A stretch of DNA of 64,000 nt from CBDBIK01 sp965206145 (GCA_965206145.1 CBDBIK010000005.1:372001-436000), one strand, 5' to 3'. Counted from the stretch's first letter, positions 7,161-15,457 are shown. Made by a program: numbers and translations. The notes: a model not told the origin generated them from the sequence alone.

Positions 7161-7621
7161 ATCTGGGACTGTAACCAGTTTTCCCTGCCGACCTTGTCCA
7201 CGAGACCAAGCTGAGTCTCAAGCCAGTCCACGTGTTCCTCCTCGGAATCGAGGATCGTGCGGAGAAGGTTCCGCGAGACGTAGTCGCCCACCGATTCGGA
7301 GTGGGAAATTGCTTTCTTGAGAGGAGGGAGTGCTTCGTTTTCCAGAGTGAGGTCGCAGGTCAGGCATTCCACGGGCTCTTCCCCGATGCGGATTTTGTGC
7401 ATGTCCTGGACGTTGGGTAGCCCCTCGAGGAAAAGAATGCGCTGGATGATCTCATCGGCGTGTTTCATCTCGTCCACCGACTCCTCATGCTCCTTGTCGG
7501 CCAACGCACCATACCCCCAGTCCCGGAACATGCGCGAGTGGAGAAAATACTGATTGATCGCCGTCAGTTCGTTTTTCAGAATTGCATTGAGGTGTTTGAT
7601 TACCCCTTTATCACCTTTCAT
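7157..7621 (-). CDS. bfr: Bacterioferritin
   Basis: Iron-storage ferritin-like protein of 154 residues that forms a 24-subunit heme-binding shell. Ferroxidase ligands are visible: Glu18 (KNELTAINQ), Glu51 and His54 (DEMKHADE), and the later pairs in ENEALPPLKK and SEEEHVDW. Met52 is the heme-ligand position. A bacterioferritin-associated ferredoxin (bfd) is encoded about 900 bases away, with an SDR gene between. The start ATG 7621 follows AGGAGAG. It is the first gene of the leftward run to tlyA. Confidence 0.95.
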   Translation of the reverse strand: MKGDKGVIKHLNAILKNELTAINQYFLHSRMFRDWGYGALADKEHEESVDEMKHADEIIQRILFLEGLPNVQDMHKIRIGEEPVECLTCDLTLENEALPPLKKAISHSESVGDYVSRNLLRTILDSEEEHVDWLETQLGLVDKVGRENWLQSQI

Positions 7622-7649
7622 GCGCTCCTCTCCTTAATTCGTGCATAGG

Positions 7650-7662
7650 GCGGACAGTCCGC
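7650..7662. promoter_or_regulatory. Perfect 6-1-6 inverted repeat in a divergent promoter region
   Basis: GCGGAC-A-GTCCGC lies between bfr (minus) and the SDR gene (plus), where both promoters should be. It may be an operator, but no regulator is known to fit and a 13-bp palindrome may be chance. Confidence 0.25.
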
Positions 7663-7747
7663 AGGCAGGAGTATAGTGCATGCATGTCTCGCCTTCCCGC
7701 CCGGAGCAATTTTTTGTGGCCGTGAGGAGAGTTACGGAGAGCAGAAA

Positions 7748-8500
7748 ATGGAAGGAAAAGTCGCCCTGGTTACAGGCGCTGGATCAGGAGTTGGACGGAG
7801 CGTTGCGCTTGCGTTCTTGAAGCAGGGATGCTCGGTAGCCCTCGCCGGTCGTCGAAAAGAGGCCCTGGAAAAGACCCGGGAAATGGCGGGAAATGCAGCC
7901 GAGCGCATCCTCGTAACCCCCGCGGACGTGGGCAGCCCGGAAGCGGTAAAAGGGCTGTTCGCAGCAATAAAGGAACGTTTCGAACGGCTCGACATCCTTT
8001 TCAACAACGCTGGCACCTCGGCGCCTCCCGTACCCATTGAGGACCTTGCCTGGGAGAAGTGGAAGACGGTCGTTGATGTCAATCTTCACGGCCCCTTCCT
8101 GTGTACGCAAGAGGCGGTTCGCATGATGAAAGACCAGCAACCGCAGGGAGGCCGTATCATCAACAACGGTTCGATCTCTGCCCATGTGCCAAGGCCAAAC
8201 TCAGCCCCCTACACAGCCACCAAACACGCGATCACCGGCCTCACCCGCTCAACTTCGCTTGATGGGCGGGGCTTCAACATTGTTTGCGGTCAGATTGACA
8301 TCGGCAACGCCGCCACCCCGATGACCGAAGGCATGGCCAAGGGAGTGCCACAGCCTGACGGATCAACCCGAGTCGAACCCCGGATGGACGTCGAGAACGT
8401 GGCCGGTGCCGTGGTCTACATGGCGCAACTACCGCTCGATGCGAACGTCCAGTTTATGACGGTGATGGCAACAACAATGCCTTACATTGGCAGAGGCTGA
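7748..8500 (+). CDS. Short-chain dehydrogenase/reductase
   Basis: A 250-residue NAD(P)-dependent SDR. It has the cofactor motif TGAGSGVGR (residues 9-17), FNNAGTSAPP, and an active site with Ser (NGSISAH) and the YTATK tetrad pair. The start is ATG 7748 (MEGKVALVTG) rather than an upstream ATG at 7676, because GAGAGCAG lies just before it and the fold begins there. The C-terminal part (VENVAGAVVYMAQLPLDANVQ) matches SDRs of unknown substrate. It lies between the iron-storage genes bfr and bfd, with no evident link to them. Confidence 0.88.
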   Translation: MEGKVALVTGAGSGVGRSVALAFLKQGCSVALAGRRKEALEKTREMAGNAAERILVTPADVGSPEAVKGLFAAIKERFERLDILFNNAGTSAPPVPIEDLAWEKWKTVVDVNLHGPFLCTQEAVRMMKDQQPQGGRIINNGSISAHVPRPNSAPYTATKHAITGLTRSTSLDGRGFNIVCGQIDIGNAATPMTEGMAKGVPQPDGSTRVEPRMDVENVAGAVVYMAQLPLDANVQFMTVMATTMPYIGRG

Positions 8501-8528
8501 CCCCGCCGAGAGTCCCAAAAATCAGGAC

Positions 8529-8738
8529 TTAGGCGGCTTCCTGCGAAGGAACGGGGTCCCTCCGCCCGGAAGCGGCTGGCTTCCCGGTGGAGATGAGATC
8601 TCTGATCGATTCACGGCAACTGCCACATTGCGGCTTGCAATCCATGTACCGATACACTGCGGACGGCGTCCTCGCACCGGCACGGAAAGCGTCGCGGATA
8701 TCCGCACACGTGAGCGAATTGCACAGACAAACGTACAA
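8529..8738 (-). CDS. bfd: Bacterioferritin-associated ferredoxin
   Basis: A 69-residue [2Fe-2S] protein that reduces bacterioferritin iron for release. The four ligand cysteines are in YVCLCNSLT and CKPQCGSC, the Bfd pattern. The start is taken as TTG 8738, six bases after a TAAGGAGG site. An ATG at 8743 is in another frame and would not make this protein. A Fur-like box lies 40-55 bases upstream, in keeping with induction under low iron. The longer frame upstream (to 8915) is not supported by a ribosome site. Confidence 0.88.
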   Translation of the reverse strand: MYVCLCNSLTCADIRDAFRAGARTPSAVYRYMDCKPQCGSCRESIRDLISTGKPAASGRRDPVPSQEAA

Positions 8739-8827
8739 TGCATTCCTCCTTATCCCTTGTCTCGTACCGTGCCGCAATTGAGAATGATTGTCAACTGCTG
8801 TTTCGTACAATGCATTCGTACAATGCA
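8732..8827. repeat. Three copies of CGTACAATGCA around the bfd start
   Basis: Copies at 8732-8742, 8804-8814 and 8817-8827. The first two are followed by TT; the third continues CAATT's partner ATTG. One copy includes the bfd start codon, and the other two form a tandem 13-bp direct repeat upstream of the Fur-like box. Their role is unknown; a regulator site or a duplication scar are both possible. Confidence 0.5.
8779..8793. promoter_or_regulatory. Fur-like iron box upstream of bfd
   Basis: TGAGAATGATTGTCA fits the 7-1-7 Fur consensus TGATAATnATTATCA at most positions and is itself a near-palindrome. Read towards bfd it overlaps TTGACA, which would serve as a -35 element, so bound Fur would block transcription. 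It also lies about 110 bases before panB. Confidence 0.65.
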
Positions 8828-8899
8828 ATTGTTTGCCACTTGCCCGTTCGCCCGTACGTTCGACAATGTGCCCTCCCTGACTCACGCAAGGAATAAGCG

Positions 8900-9787
8900 A
8901 TGTCCGTGACAACACCGGTCCGTCGACGCACGGTGAACGACATTCGCGCCGCCAAGGGTGCCAAGGAGTCGCTCGCCTGCTTCACCTGCTACACCGCCCA
9001 GATGGCCAGTGCCATCGACGAACACATTGATCTCATTCTCGTCGGTGACAGCCTGGGAATGACGATCTACGGGTTTGACACCACGCTTCCTGTCACCCTC
9101 GACATGATGGCCGTGCATGGTCGCGCGGTCGTGAACGCAACGCGCAAAACCTTCATCGTCGTGGATCTTCCCTTCGGTTCCTACGAGGAAAGCCCCGAAG
9201 TTGCCTTCCGCAGCGCTTCCCGGATCCTCGCTGAAACCGGAGCGCAGGCGGTAAAGATCGAGGGCGGGGCCGAGGTTGCACCGTCCGTCCGTTTCCTCGC
9301 CGAGCGCGGCATTCCCGTCATGGGGCACATCGGGCTCACGCCACAGAGAATCCAGGCCATCGGCGGCTTCAAGGCACAAGGACGCACCCTGGCAGCACGC
9401 AAGCTTCTCGTCCGGGATGGCAAGGCGCTTGCAGACGCCGGTGCCTTTTCTGTTGTCGTAGAAGCGGTACCCGTGAACACGGGTGCCGCCATCACCAAGG
9501 CGATCCCGATCCCCACTATCGGCATCGGGGCGGGTCCGCGCTGCGACGGACAAATTCTCGTCATTCATGACGCACTCGGACTCTTCCCGGCCTTCACCCC
9601 GCGTTTTGTCAAGCGTTACGCCGAGCTCGGCCGGGAAATCTCGAACGCTGCGGAACGCTACGCCGCCGAGGTGCGCTTAGGCACATTTCCCGCGCCCGAG
9701 CACTGCTTCAGCCCAGCACCTGCAAAAGATAAGCAGCAGGCACCTGCGAATAAGCGGGCACCCGGCAGAAAGGCTTCGTCCAAATAG
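8900..9787 (+). CDS. panB: 3-methyl-2-oxobutanoate hydroxymethyltransferase
   Basis: First step of pantothenate synthesis: transfers a hydroxymethyl group from methylene-tetrahydrofolate to ketoisovalerate. At 295 residues it covers the TIM-barrel family, with LVGDSLGMTIYGFDTTLPVT (metal and substrate loop) near residue 50, VKIEGG, GHIGLTPQ and the C-terminal GIGAGPRCDGQILVIHD. The last 30 residues are lysine- and alanine-rich and probably disordered. The start ATG 8900 follows AAGGAATAAG. panC is not adjacent. Confidence 0.95.
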   Translation: MSVTTPVRRRTVNDIRAAKGAKESLACFTCYTAQMASAIDEHIDLILVGDSLGMTIYGFDTTLPVTLDMMAVHGRAVVNATRKTFIVVDLPFGSYEESPEVAFRSASRILAETGAQAVKIEGGAEVAPSVRFLAERGIPVMGHIGLTPQRIQAIGGFKAQGRTLAARKLLVRDGKALADAGAFSVVVEAVPVNTGAAITKAIPIPTIGIGAGPRCDGQILVIHDALGLFPAFTPRFVKRYAELGREISNAAERYAAEVRLGTFPAPEHCFSPAPAKDKQQAPANKRAPGRKASSK

Positions 9788-9903
9788 CGCTTCCACCGTC
9801 GAAAAAATCCGGAAAAACGCCACGCAGGCACGAAGGGGGCCAGCCTTGGCAGGCTGACCGCTACGCAAGAAACGCCCGCTTCGTTGCCGATCTCGCAGAG
9901 GAT

Positions 9904-10593
9904 TTGCTCGAACTTCTCGCCCCTGAGGCGGGCATGCGGATCCTTGATGTAGGCTGCGGTGACGGGGTTTTTAGCGCCCGAGTTGCGGAAAGCGGTGCCG
10001 AGGTCATCGGGATCGACCCTGCACCCGACATGGTTCGAAACGCGAAGAAACGCGGCATCGACGCCCGCCTGTGTGCGGCCGAAGACTTCGATGAGATCGC
10101 GACCTTTGACCATGCGGTGAGCAACGCCGCCCTGCACTGGATCCGCACACCGCGCCCGGCACTCGCCGCCATCTTCCGCGCCCTGCGCCCGGGCGGGAGT
10201 TTCGTGGGCGAGATGGGCGGGATGGGCAACGTTGCCTCTGCCGTCTCGGCACTCAGACCGGCACTCACCAAACGCGGCCTTTCCTTTGACACGCTCAACC
10301 CGTGGAATTTTCCTGCCGAAAAGGAATGGCGTAACGACCTTGAAACGGTGGGATTTGCGGTCGAAGAAACGCACCTGTTCGAGCGTCCCACCCCGCTCCC
10401 TTCCTCAATCACCGACTGGCTGGATACTTTTGCCGGTGCATTTCTCTCCGGCCTGAATAAGGACGAACGCCAAGGTATCGCCGAGGAAGTATCCGAGGCT
10501 CTCGCCCCGTGTCTTCTCGGCCCGGACGGAACTTGGATTCTCGATTACGTGCGGCTCCGGTTCAAGGCCCGAAAACCGCAGAATATTACGTAA
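9904..10593 (+). CDS. Class I SAM-dependent methyltransferase
   Basis: A Methyltransf_11-type enzyme. SAM motif I is ILDVGCGDGVFSARVAESGAEVIGIDPAP, with FDHAVSNAALHWI as motif IV and LRPGGSFVGEMGG further on. The first usable start in frame is TTG 9904. However, the frame is open upstream to about 9784 and encodes WQADRYARNARFVADL, which looks like the true N-terminus of this family. That stretch has no ATG, GTG or TTG, so the real start may be a rare codon or may have been lost by mutation or a sequencing error. The substrate is unknown. Confidence 0.8.
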   Translation: MLELLAPEAGMRILDVGCGDGVFSARVAESGAEVIGIDPAPDMVRNAKKRGIDARLCAAEDFDEIATFDHAVSNAALHWIRTPRPALAAIFRALRPGGSFVGEMGGMGNVASAVSALRPALTKRGLSFDTLNPWNFPAEKEWRNDLETVGFAVEETHLFERPTPLPSSITDWLDTFAGAFLSGLNKDERQGIAEEVSEALAPCLLGPDGTWILDYVRLRFKARKPQNIT

Positions 10594-10716
10594 TCTCTTG
10601 TGAAAAGGGGCCACCATCCCCATCTGAGTGAGTGCCCGGGATGCGAAGCATCCGGGTGGACGGAACGAAAACCTTCTTCCCGTCCAATGTTATGCCGCTT
10701 AAAAGGAGGGCAAGAC
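10594..10716 (+). promoter_or_regulatory. ROSE-like heat-shock leader before hsp20
   Basis: The 5' leader of the small heat-shock gene can fold into three successive hairpins: CCCGGGATGC/GCATCCGGG with a GAA loop, GGACGG/CCCGTCC, and a last one pairing TGCC with GGCA around the ribosome site (GCCGCTTAAAAGGAGGGC). A final weak helix that hides the Shine-Dalgarno sequence is the design of ROSE RNA thermometers, which are common before alphaproteobacterial Hsp20 genes. The helix pairing is by eye. Confidence 0.55.
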
Positions 10717-11139
10717 ATGAACACACTCGACCTGAGCCCGTTGCTCCGTACAACCGTGGGCTTCGACCGGATCAACCGGGCGCTCGGCAGCTGGGGACAC
10801 GATGCCCCGAGCTACCCCCCGTACAACATCGAAAAGGCCGGCAATGATAATTACCGGGTGACGATGGCTGTCGCGGGATTCGATGAGAAAGATATCGAAA
10901 TCGCCTTCGAGGACAGCACACTCACCGTACGAGGCGACAGGGCCAAAGAGGCCCAGGACAAGAACGGCGAGTTCCTGCACCGGGGCATCGCCACCCGCGC
11001 CTTCGAGCGACGCTTCCGCGTTGATGACTACATCCGGGTGAGCGGAGCCGAACTAGCCAATGGACTTCTCCACGTGAACCTCGTCCGCGAGGTGCCTGAG
11101 GAGAAGAAGCCGCAACGGATCACCATCGCCGCATCTTAA
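10717..11139 (+). CDS. Small heat-shock protein, Hsp20/IbpA family
   Basis: A 140-residue ATP-independent chaperone that holds unfolding proteins. The alpha-crystallin domain spans about residues 32-125: YPPYNIEKAGNDNYRVTMAVAGF, the GDRAKE turn, FERRFRVDDYI and NGLLHVNLVREVPEE. The start ATG 10717 follows AAAGGAGGG; an earlier in-frame ATG at 10600 lies inside the leader hairpins. Expression is probably controlled by the leader, and the gene ends in a strong terminator. Confidence 0.93.
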   Translation: MNTLDLSPLLRTTVGFDRINRALGSWGHDAPSYPPYNIEKAGNDNYRVTMAVAGFDEKDIEIAFEDSTLTVRGDRAKEAQDKNGEFLHRGIATRAFERRFRVDDYIRVSGAELANGLLHVNLVREVPEEKKPQRITIAAS

Positions 11140-11155
11140 GGATGCGGAACTGGCG

Positions 11156-11191
11156 GGCAGGTCGTCCTCTTGGACGACCTGCCTGTTTTTT
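11156..11191 (+). terminator. Intrinsic terminator after hsp20
   Basis: A perfect 12-bp stem, GGCAGGTCGTCC with GGACGACCTGCC, around a TCTT loop, followed by TGTTTTTT. It closes the hsp20 unit and separates it from the convergent DUF1330 gene. Confidence 0.93.
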
Positions 11192-11200
11192 GCCCCGCAG

Positions 11201-11488
11201 TCAGACTCCGTCGACAACCATGAGACTTCCCTCGGATGCCTTCATGCGCATCTCGCGCAAGGGAATGTACTCTGGCGAGTCGTACCAGCTCAGTGCCGCC
11301 GCCCTGTCGGGAAACTCAATAACCACAGTTCGCAGGTTCGGCGCCTCACCTTCCAGAAGTCTGCTCTCACCGCCACGGATCAGGTAGCGGCCTCCGTACT
11401 GCTTCACGACAGCGGGAACTAGCTCACCGTATTTCGCGAAAAGATCTTTGTCGGTGATCTTGATGCGGCCCATGATGTAAGCACTCAT
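11201..11488 (-). CDS. DUF1330 domain-containing protein
   Basis: A 95-residue dimeric alpha-beta barrel protein of unknown function. It has the family pattern: YIMGRIKITDKDLFAKYGELVPAVVKQYGGRYLIRGG, then RTVVIEFPDRAAALSWYDSPEY. The start is taken at ATG 11488 (MSAYIMGRI), six bases after AAGGAGAG; an in-frame ATG at 11542 lacks a site. It stands alone. Confidence 0.9.
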   Translation of the reverse strand: MSAYIMGRIKITDKDLFAKYGELVPAVVKQYGGRYLIRGGESRLLEGEAPNLRTVVIEFPDRAAALSWYDSPEYIPLREMRMKASEGSLMVVDGV

Positions 11489-11551
11489 TTTTCTCTCCTT
11501 GGCCCGTCCTTGTCGCGAGCACACACAAAACCTATACCCCATCCGCTCCCA

Positions 11552-12583
11552 TCATTGCGTCAGCTCCTCGAAATCTTCAGCGACACGGTCCCACGGCCTG
11601 CCCCGTTGTTCGGCGACGGCATGCTCGCTCAGCCGGGAAAACGTCGCCTGGTCATCAAGGAGACGGATAGTGTAGTCCACAAACGTTTCCTCATCAGCAG
11701 TGACAAAGCCGGTCTTGCCGTCGAGAATTCGATCGTTCACCGCACCCAGGGGGCGGGCGACCGCAGGAATTCCTGTCGCCTGGGTCTCAGCAAGCGTCGC
11801 TGCCAGCACCTCGCGTGCATCCGAGGGGTAGAGATGAACGCGCATCCGCCCGAGCATCTTTGCCGTGGCACGGTCTGTTGCGGGCGGGATCAGCTTGACG
11901 CCTGCCTTCTCCGCCGCTCGCGCAAGCGCGTGAATCCGCCGCCAGGGCCCCTCGGGCAACAAACCCGCATCGGGGCGCGATAATGCCGCCGAAACTACGT
12001 GAAGTTCGGCCCAAGGGAGCCTGGCATGAACGCGACGACGCCAGATGCCCAGGAGCCACTCGAGCCCAAGCAGGGGATGGGTGGTCGCCACCGCCATGGG
12101 AGTCACTGAAGGTGACGGAGCGGGGGCTTCAAGGAAAGGTGCGGCAACACCGATCGGAATCCGCGCACCGTCAAGCCCAAGCAAGCCATCAGGAATCGTC
12201 GGAACGTGGGATTCTCCCTGGTAGACAAGGACGGGCCGATGGCGTGCTGCTGCTGCAAACGCTTCGGGCCGAGCGAGCGCCGTTCCTGGACGGGTAAGCC
12301 ACAGAACGCGACGGTCCGCATCGGAAACCGTGTCGAGTAGGGATGGGTCCTGATGAGCGATGAGGAGATCCGTGCGCGCTGCCGCCGCCTCGGAAAGTGG
12401 CGTCCAACTCACTCCGTTCGCAGCGGTCGCCTTTTCGCACAGGTTGAACACGCGCACGGCATGCTCCCTTCGAGCCAGTGCCTCAGCAAGTTCGGCAACC
12501 GCCTTTTGGGAGGGCCCTTGCGGGGTATGCTCGCGGGTCGTCCCGTCAAAGGGAAGCGAGCGGTCGACGATCGTGATTAGCAT
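11552..12583 (-). CDS. Glycosyltransferase family 4-like protein
   Basis: A 343-residue protein with a GT-B fold. The N-terminus (ITIVDRSLPFDGTTREHTPQGPSQKAVAELAEAL) and the C-terminal donor region (MRVHLYPSDAREVLAATLAETQATGIPAVARPLGAVNDRI) fit GT4-type enzymes; the usual E-x7-E is recognisable as EVLAATLAE. Acceptor and sugar cannot be named. No polysaccharide cluster surrounds it. Confidence 0.75.
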   Translation of the reverse strand: MLITIVDRSLPFDGTTREHTPQGPSQKAVAELAEALARREHAVRVFNLCEKATAANGVSWTPLSEAAAARTDLLIAHQDPSLLDTVSDADRRVLWLTRPGTALARPEAFAAAARHRPVLVYQGESHVPTIPDGLLGLDGARIPIGVAAPFLEAPAPSPSVTPMAVATTHPLLGLEWLLGIWRRRVHARLPWAELHVVSAALSRPDAGLLPEGPWRRIHALARAAEKAGVKLIPPATDRATAKMLGRMRVHLYPSDAREVLAATLAETQATGIPAVARPLGAVNDRILDGKTGFVTADEETFVDYTIRLLDDQATFSRLSEHAVAEQRGRPWDRVAEDFEELTQ

Positions 12584-13077
12584 GGGGCCTGTATATGGGA
12601 TTTAAACACACTTAAGTACCCAAGTACCCACATCATGCAGACACCTGTATTTCGTGTTTACGATTCACAGGATCGGCTAACGGCGTTCCTCCCCGTGCAA
12701 CAACCCCAGTCTCCCGGGCCAACATGTCGCGGGTAGCGTCCACGTCCGCATTGTCTTCGTGAGTGCAGACCAAGCAATGAAATCTACTCTGCGAGCGGCG
12801 GGAATGTGAAGCCCTGCCCGGCAACGCCCGCGAACTTCTGGCGTTCGCCCTCCTCCCGGTAGAAGCTACTAAGTCGCCTGACGAAACGTTTTTGCCTGCC
12901 AAAAAAGCATCGCGACGCCTTTTCTGAACAAACACTCCTTCTGAACAAAGAGAGAATATCTGTGATTTAGCCTTGTATATCAAACGATTTCATGGATTTT
13001 AGTTACTCAAGTATATAATCCCCCAATCATTCTTTGACCCGCTCTGAACCCGGACCAGGCCCATTCCCCAAGCCAGC
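12584..13077. other. Intergenic region holding an insertion-sequence relic
   Basis: About 490 bases. The middle contains the tnpB remnant described separately. The flanks are AT-rich compared with the surroundings (12590-12660 and 12940-13030). A tandem AAGTACCC lies at 12613-12628 and TACTCAAGTATATAAT near 13004, possibly near the old element ends. No other gene was found. Confidence 0.5.
12633..12863 (-). pseudogene. tnpB: Relic of IS200/IS605-type TnpB (C-terminal zinc-finger part)
   Basis: The translation RRSQSRFHCLVCTHEDNADVD, then ATRDMLARETGVVARGG, matches the end of TnpB: second half of the zinc ribbon, the NADV(N/D)AA motif and the downstream tail. The first Cys pair appears in another frame (CRAGLHIPAARR), so the fragment is both truncated and frameshifted. 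The upstream RuvC-like domain is gone. No guide RNA or element ends can be assigned. TnpB is an RNA-guided nuclease family related to Cas12, but this copy cannot work. Confidence 0.7.
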
Positions 13078-13986
13078 ATGACAGGCCTTCACTTCCAGAC
13101 ATTATCTGAACGTGCACTCGTCCGGGTGAGCGGCCGTGACGCACGCGAGTTCCTGCAGAACATCGTCACCAACGACCTTGATTTGCTCGACGCCAACCAG
13201 TCCCTCTACGCCGCTTTGCTCACCCCGCAGGGAACTTTTCTTCACGATTTCATCCTTGTCAGTGAGGGTGAGAACATCCTGATCGATACCGATCAACACC
13301 GACTCGACGACCTACTGAAAAAACTTGCCCTCTACCGCCTTCGTAGCGATGCAAAGCTGGAAACGATAGAAGAATGCGACGTCATCGCAGGCTTCGGCGA
13401 GGGTGCTGCCAAAGCCGCAAACCTTCACCCGAAAGCCGGAAGCACACGCCGCATGGACCAAGGACCCGTCCTCATGGATCCCCGCAATCCCGACCTCGGT
13501 GTACGGACGTACCTCTCGGATCGCCAAGGGGACAAGTTCCTTCGTGCTGCGGGCTTCACGCCCACCGACAATGATTCCTACGAGCGGCTGCGCATATCGC
13601 TCGGGGTTCCTGATGCGGAACGCGACCTCGTCATCGGACGAAGTTTCCTGCTTGAGAGCAATTTCGACCTCCTGAACGGTGTCTCGTTCACCAAGGGTTG
13701 TTACATCGGCCAGGAAAACACAGCACGCCAGCGCTATCGGGGGACCGTGCGTAGGAGAGTCGTGCGGGTTGCCGTTAGTGGCCCCGTACCCGAACCAGGA
13801 ACACCCGTTTCCTTTGGCAAGCGGGATGCCGGCACCATGCGTTCCGGCATCGACGGCGAAGGGTTGGCGCTTCTCCGGCTTCCCGTTGCCCGCGAAGCTC
13901 TGGACAGTGGCGGGCCGCTCACCTGCGGAGAGGCGGAACTACGTGTTCTCGCCCCGTTGCCCGAGCCGCCTTCTCCTACGGACTAG
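13078..13986 (+). CDS. ygfZ: YgfZ/GcvT-like folate-binding protein
   Basis: A 302-residue tetrahydrofolate-dependent protein that supports iron-sulfur cluster enzymes. The diagnostic motif KGCYIGQE is at residues 206-213. The N-terminus has the GcvT-like RVSGRDAREFLQNIVTNDL pattern and LYAALLTPQGTFLHDFIL. The start ATG 13078 has no strong ribosome site. The stop overlaps that of the convergent HAD gene by four bases. Confidence 0.93.
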   Translation: MTGLHFQTLSERALVRVSGRDAREFLQNIVTNDLDLLDANQSLYAALLTPQGTFLHDFILVSEGENILIDTDQHRLDDLLKKLALYRLRSDAKLETIEECDVIAGFGEGAAKAANLHPKAGSTRRMDQGPVLMDPRNPDLGVRTYLSDRQGDKFLRAAGFTPTDNDSYERLRISLGVPDAERDLVIGRSFLLESNFDLLNGVSFTKGCYIGQENTARQRYRGTVRRRVVRVAVSGPVPEPGTPVSFGKRDAGTMRSGIDGEGLALLRLPVAREALDSGGPLTCGEAELRVLAPLPEPPSPTD

Positions 13987-14705
13987 CATTCCTTCTCGAA
14001 CGCATCCACGAACTCCCCCATCGAGACGAAGTGGAAGTCCGGACGGACATCCTCGTCGGGCGTCATTGTGGCGCCTGCACCCTCCCTCTTCCCGCGCCGG
14101 TCAATCCAGCAGGTGGCAAGCCCGGCCGCTTTCGCCGGTACGTGGTCGTGGTACAGCGACTGTGCCACGTGCAGGATGCGCGAACGGGGAATTTTGTATT
14201 CCTCCACGGTGGCGATCAAGGCCTTGAAGCCGGCCGGGTCCGGCTTGTAGACGCCGGTATCTTGGGCGGTGAGAACCGCGTCAAACCGCCCGCCTAGGCG
14301 CTCGTTGCTGGCAGCAAAGCTCGCACGGTCGATGTTGGACAAGACGAACAGCCGACAGTGCCGGGCAAGGCGTTCGAGAGCATCGGCACTGTCAGGAAAG
14401 GCGGGCCATTCCGGCACTGAACGGCCGAAGGAAAGCGCATCTTCCCTGGCCGGTTCAAACCCGAAATCACGCGCCATGGCAAGAAACACCTGCGCCAACA
14501 ATTCCGGATAAGCCATATCCGGAGTTTCGTGTTCCTGGCGGGCTTCCTGGCGGGCGAAACTCTCCAGCACGGCATCGGGGGAAAAGTTTCCGTTCCTAGT
14601 AAGGCGCTTCCAAGCCGCAAGGATCCCGCTCTCCCAATCGATCAGCGTGCCGTAGCAGTCAAAAGTGAGTGCGTCGAAGAAGGTGGGGCCCATTCGTGTC
14701 GACAT
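13983..14705 (-). CDS. Haloacid dehalogenase-type HAD hydrolase
   Basis: A 240-residue type II haloacid dehalogenase-like enzyme. Motif I, LTFDCYGTLIDWE, carries nucleophile Asp16; motif II is FVLSNIDRASF and motif III is around YKPDPAGFKALI, with HVAQSLYHDHVPAKAAGL later. The family hydrolyses 2-haloacids or phosphates, and the residues do not decide between them. It lies head to tail behind the SDR gene on the minus strand. Confidence 0.88.
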   Translation of the reverse strand: MSTRMGPTFFDALTFDCYGTLIDWESGILAAWKRLTRNGNFSPDAVLESFARQEARQEHETPDMAYPELLAQVFLAMARDFGFEPAREDALSFGRSVPEWPAFPDSADALERLARHCRLFVLSNIDRASFAASNERLGGRFDAVLTAQDTGVYKPDPAGFKALIATVEEYKIPRSRILHVAQSLYHDHVPAKAAGLATCWIDRRGKREGAGATMTPDEDVRPDFHFVSMGEFVDAFEKEC

Positions 14706-14722
14706 GTGTCAAAAATGGAGGC

Positions 14723-15457
14723 CTAAGCCACTGTATAGCCGCCGTCCACGGGCAACGTGGCCCCGGTGACATAAGACGCGGCCGGCGAGCACAGGAACAC
14801 CGCCGCTCCTGCAATGTCGTCCGGCACCCCCCAACGCTCGAGCGGGATCCGTGCGGTAATGGCCGCATTGCGTTCGGGATCCTCCTGGGCAGGACGGCTG
14901 AGCTTCGTCTCAATCCAGCCCGGCGCGATGGCATTCACCCGGATTCCGTGCTCGGACCAAGCATTGGCAAGCGAGCGCGTAAGCCCGACGAGTCCGGTCT
15001 TGGAAGCGGTATAAGCGGGAGCGTGCGGGGCACCGAAATAAGACCACATTGAGGCAATGTTGAGGATGCAACCCTTGGCGAGCGCAAGCTTTGGAAGACA
15101 GGCGTGCGACATCCGCTGAACACCCATCAGGTTTGTATTAATGACATCAGCGAAGTGGTCGGGCTGGAATTCGAGACCGCCTTTCACGTTGCCGGCGTTG
15201 TTGACGAGGATGTCGAGACCATCGAGGCCTCCCACGAGTTGGTCGATAGAAATCGGGTTGGTCACATCGAGACGATGAAGCGAAAGCGACCCGTGCGGCG
15301 TTTTGACTTCGCAAGCAGAGAGCGATTCGGCGGTCCGAGCCGTTGCGACCACCTCGGCACCGGCCTCGAGCAGGCCGCAGGCGATGGCATGACCGATGCC
15401 GCTCGCCCCGCCAGTGACCAGGGCTCTTTTCCCGGAGAAATCCACGCAGAAAGCCAT
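14723..15457 (-). CDS. Short-chain dehydrogenase/reductase
   Basis: A 244-residue SDR with TGGASGIGHA (residues 15-24), LVNNAGN, NIASMWS and YTASKTGL; the C-terminus has the classical PVDGGYT ending. It is most like sugar or polyol dehydrogenases of catabolic operons. Its ATG overlaps the stop of the hydroxyacid dehydrogenase (TGATG), so FAH-family, hydroxyacid dehydrogenase and SDR genes form one operon. A sugar-acid degradation role is inferred from these partners and the divergent uxaA-like gene. Confidence 0.9.
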   Translation of the reverse strand: MAFCVDFSGKRALVTGGASGIGHAIACGLLEAGAEVVATARTAESLSACEVKTPHGSLSLHRLDVTNPISIDQLVGGLDGLDILVNNAGNVKGGLEFQPDHFADVINTNLMGVQRMSHACLPKLALAKGCILNIASMWSYFGAPHAPAYTASKTGLVGLTRSLANAWSEHGIRVNAIAPGWIETKLSRPAQEDPERNAAITARIPLERWGVPDDIAGAAVFLCSPAASYVTGATLPVDGGYTVA

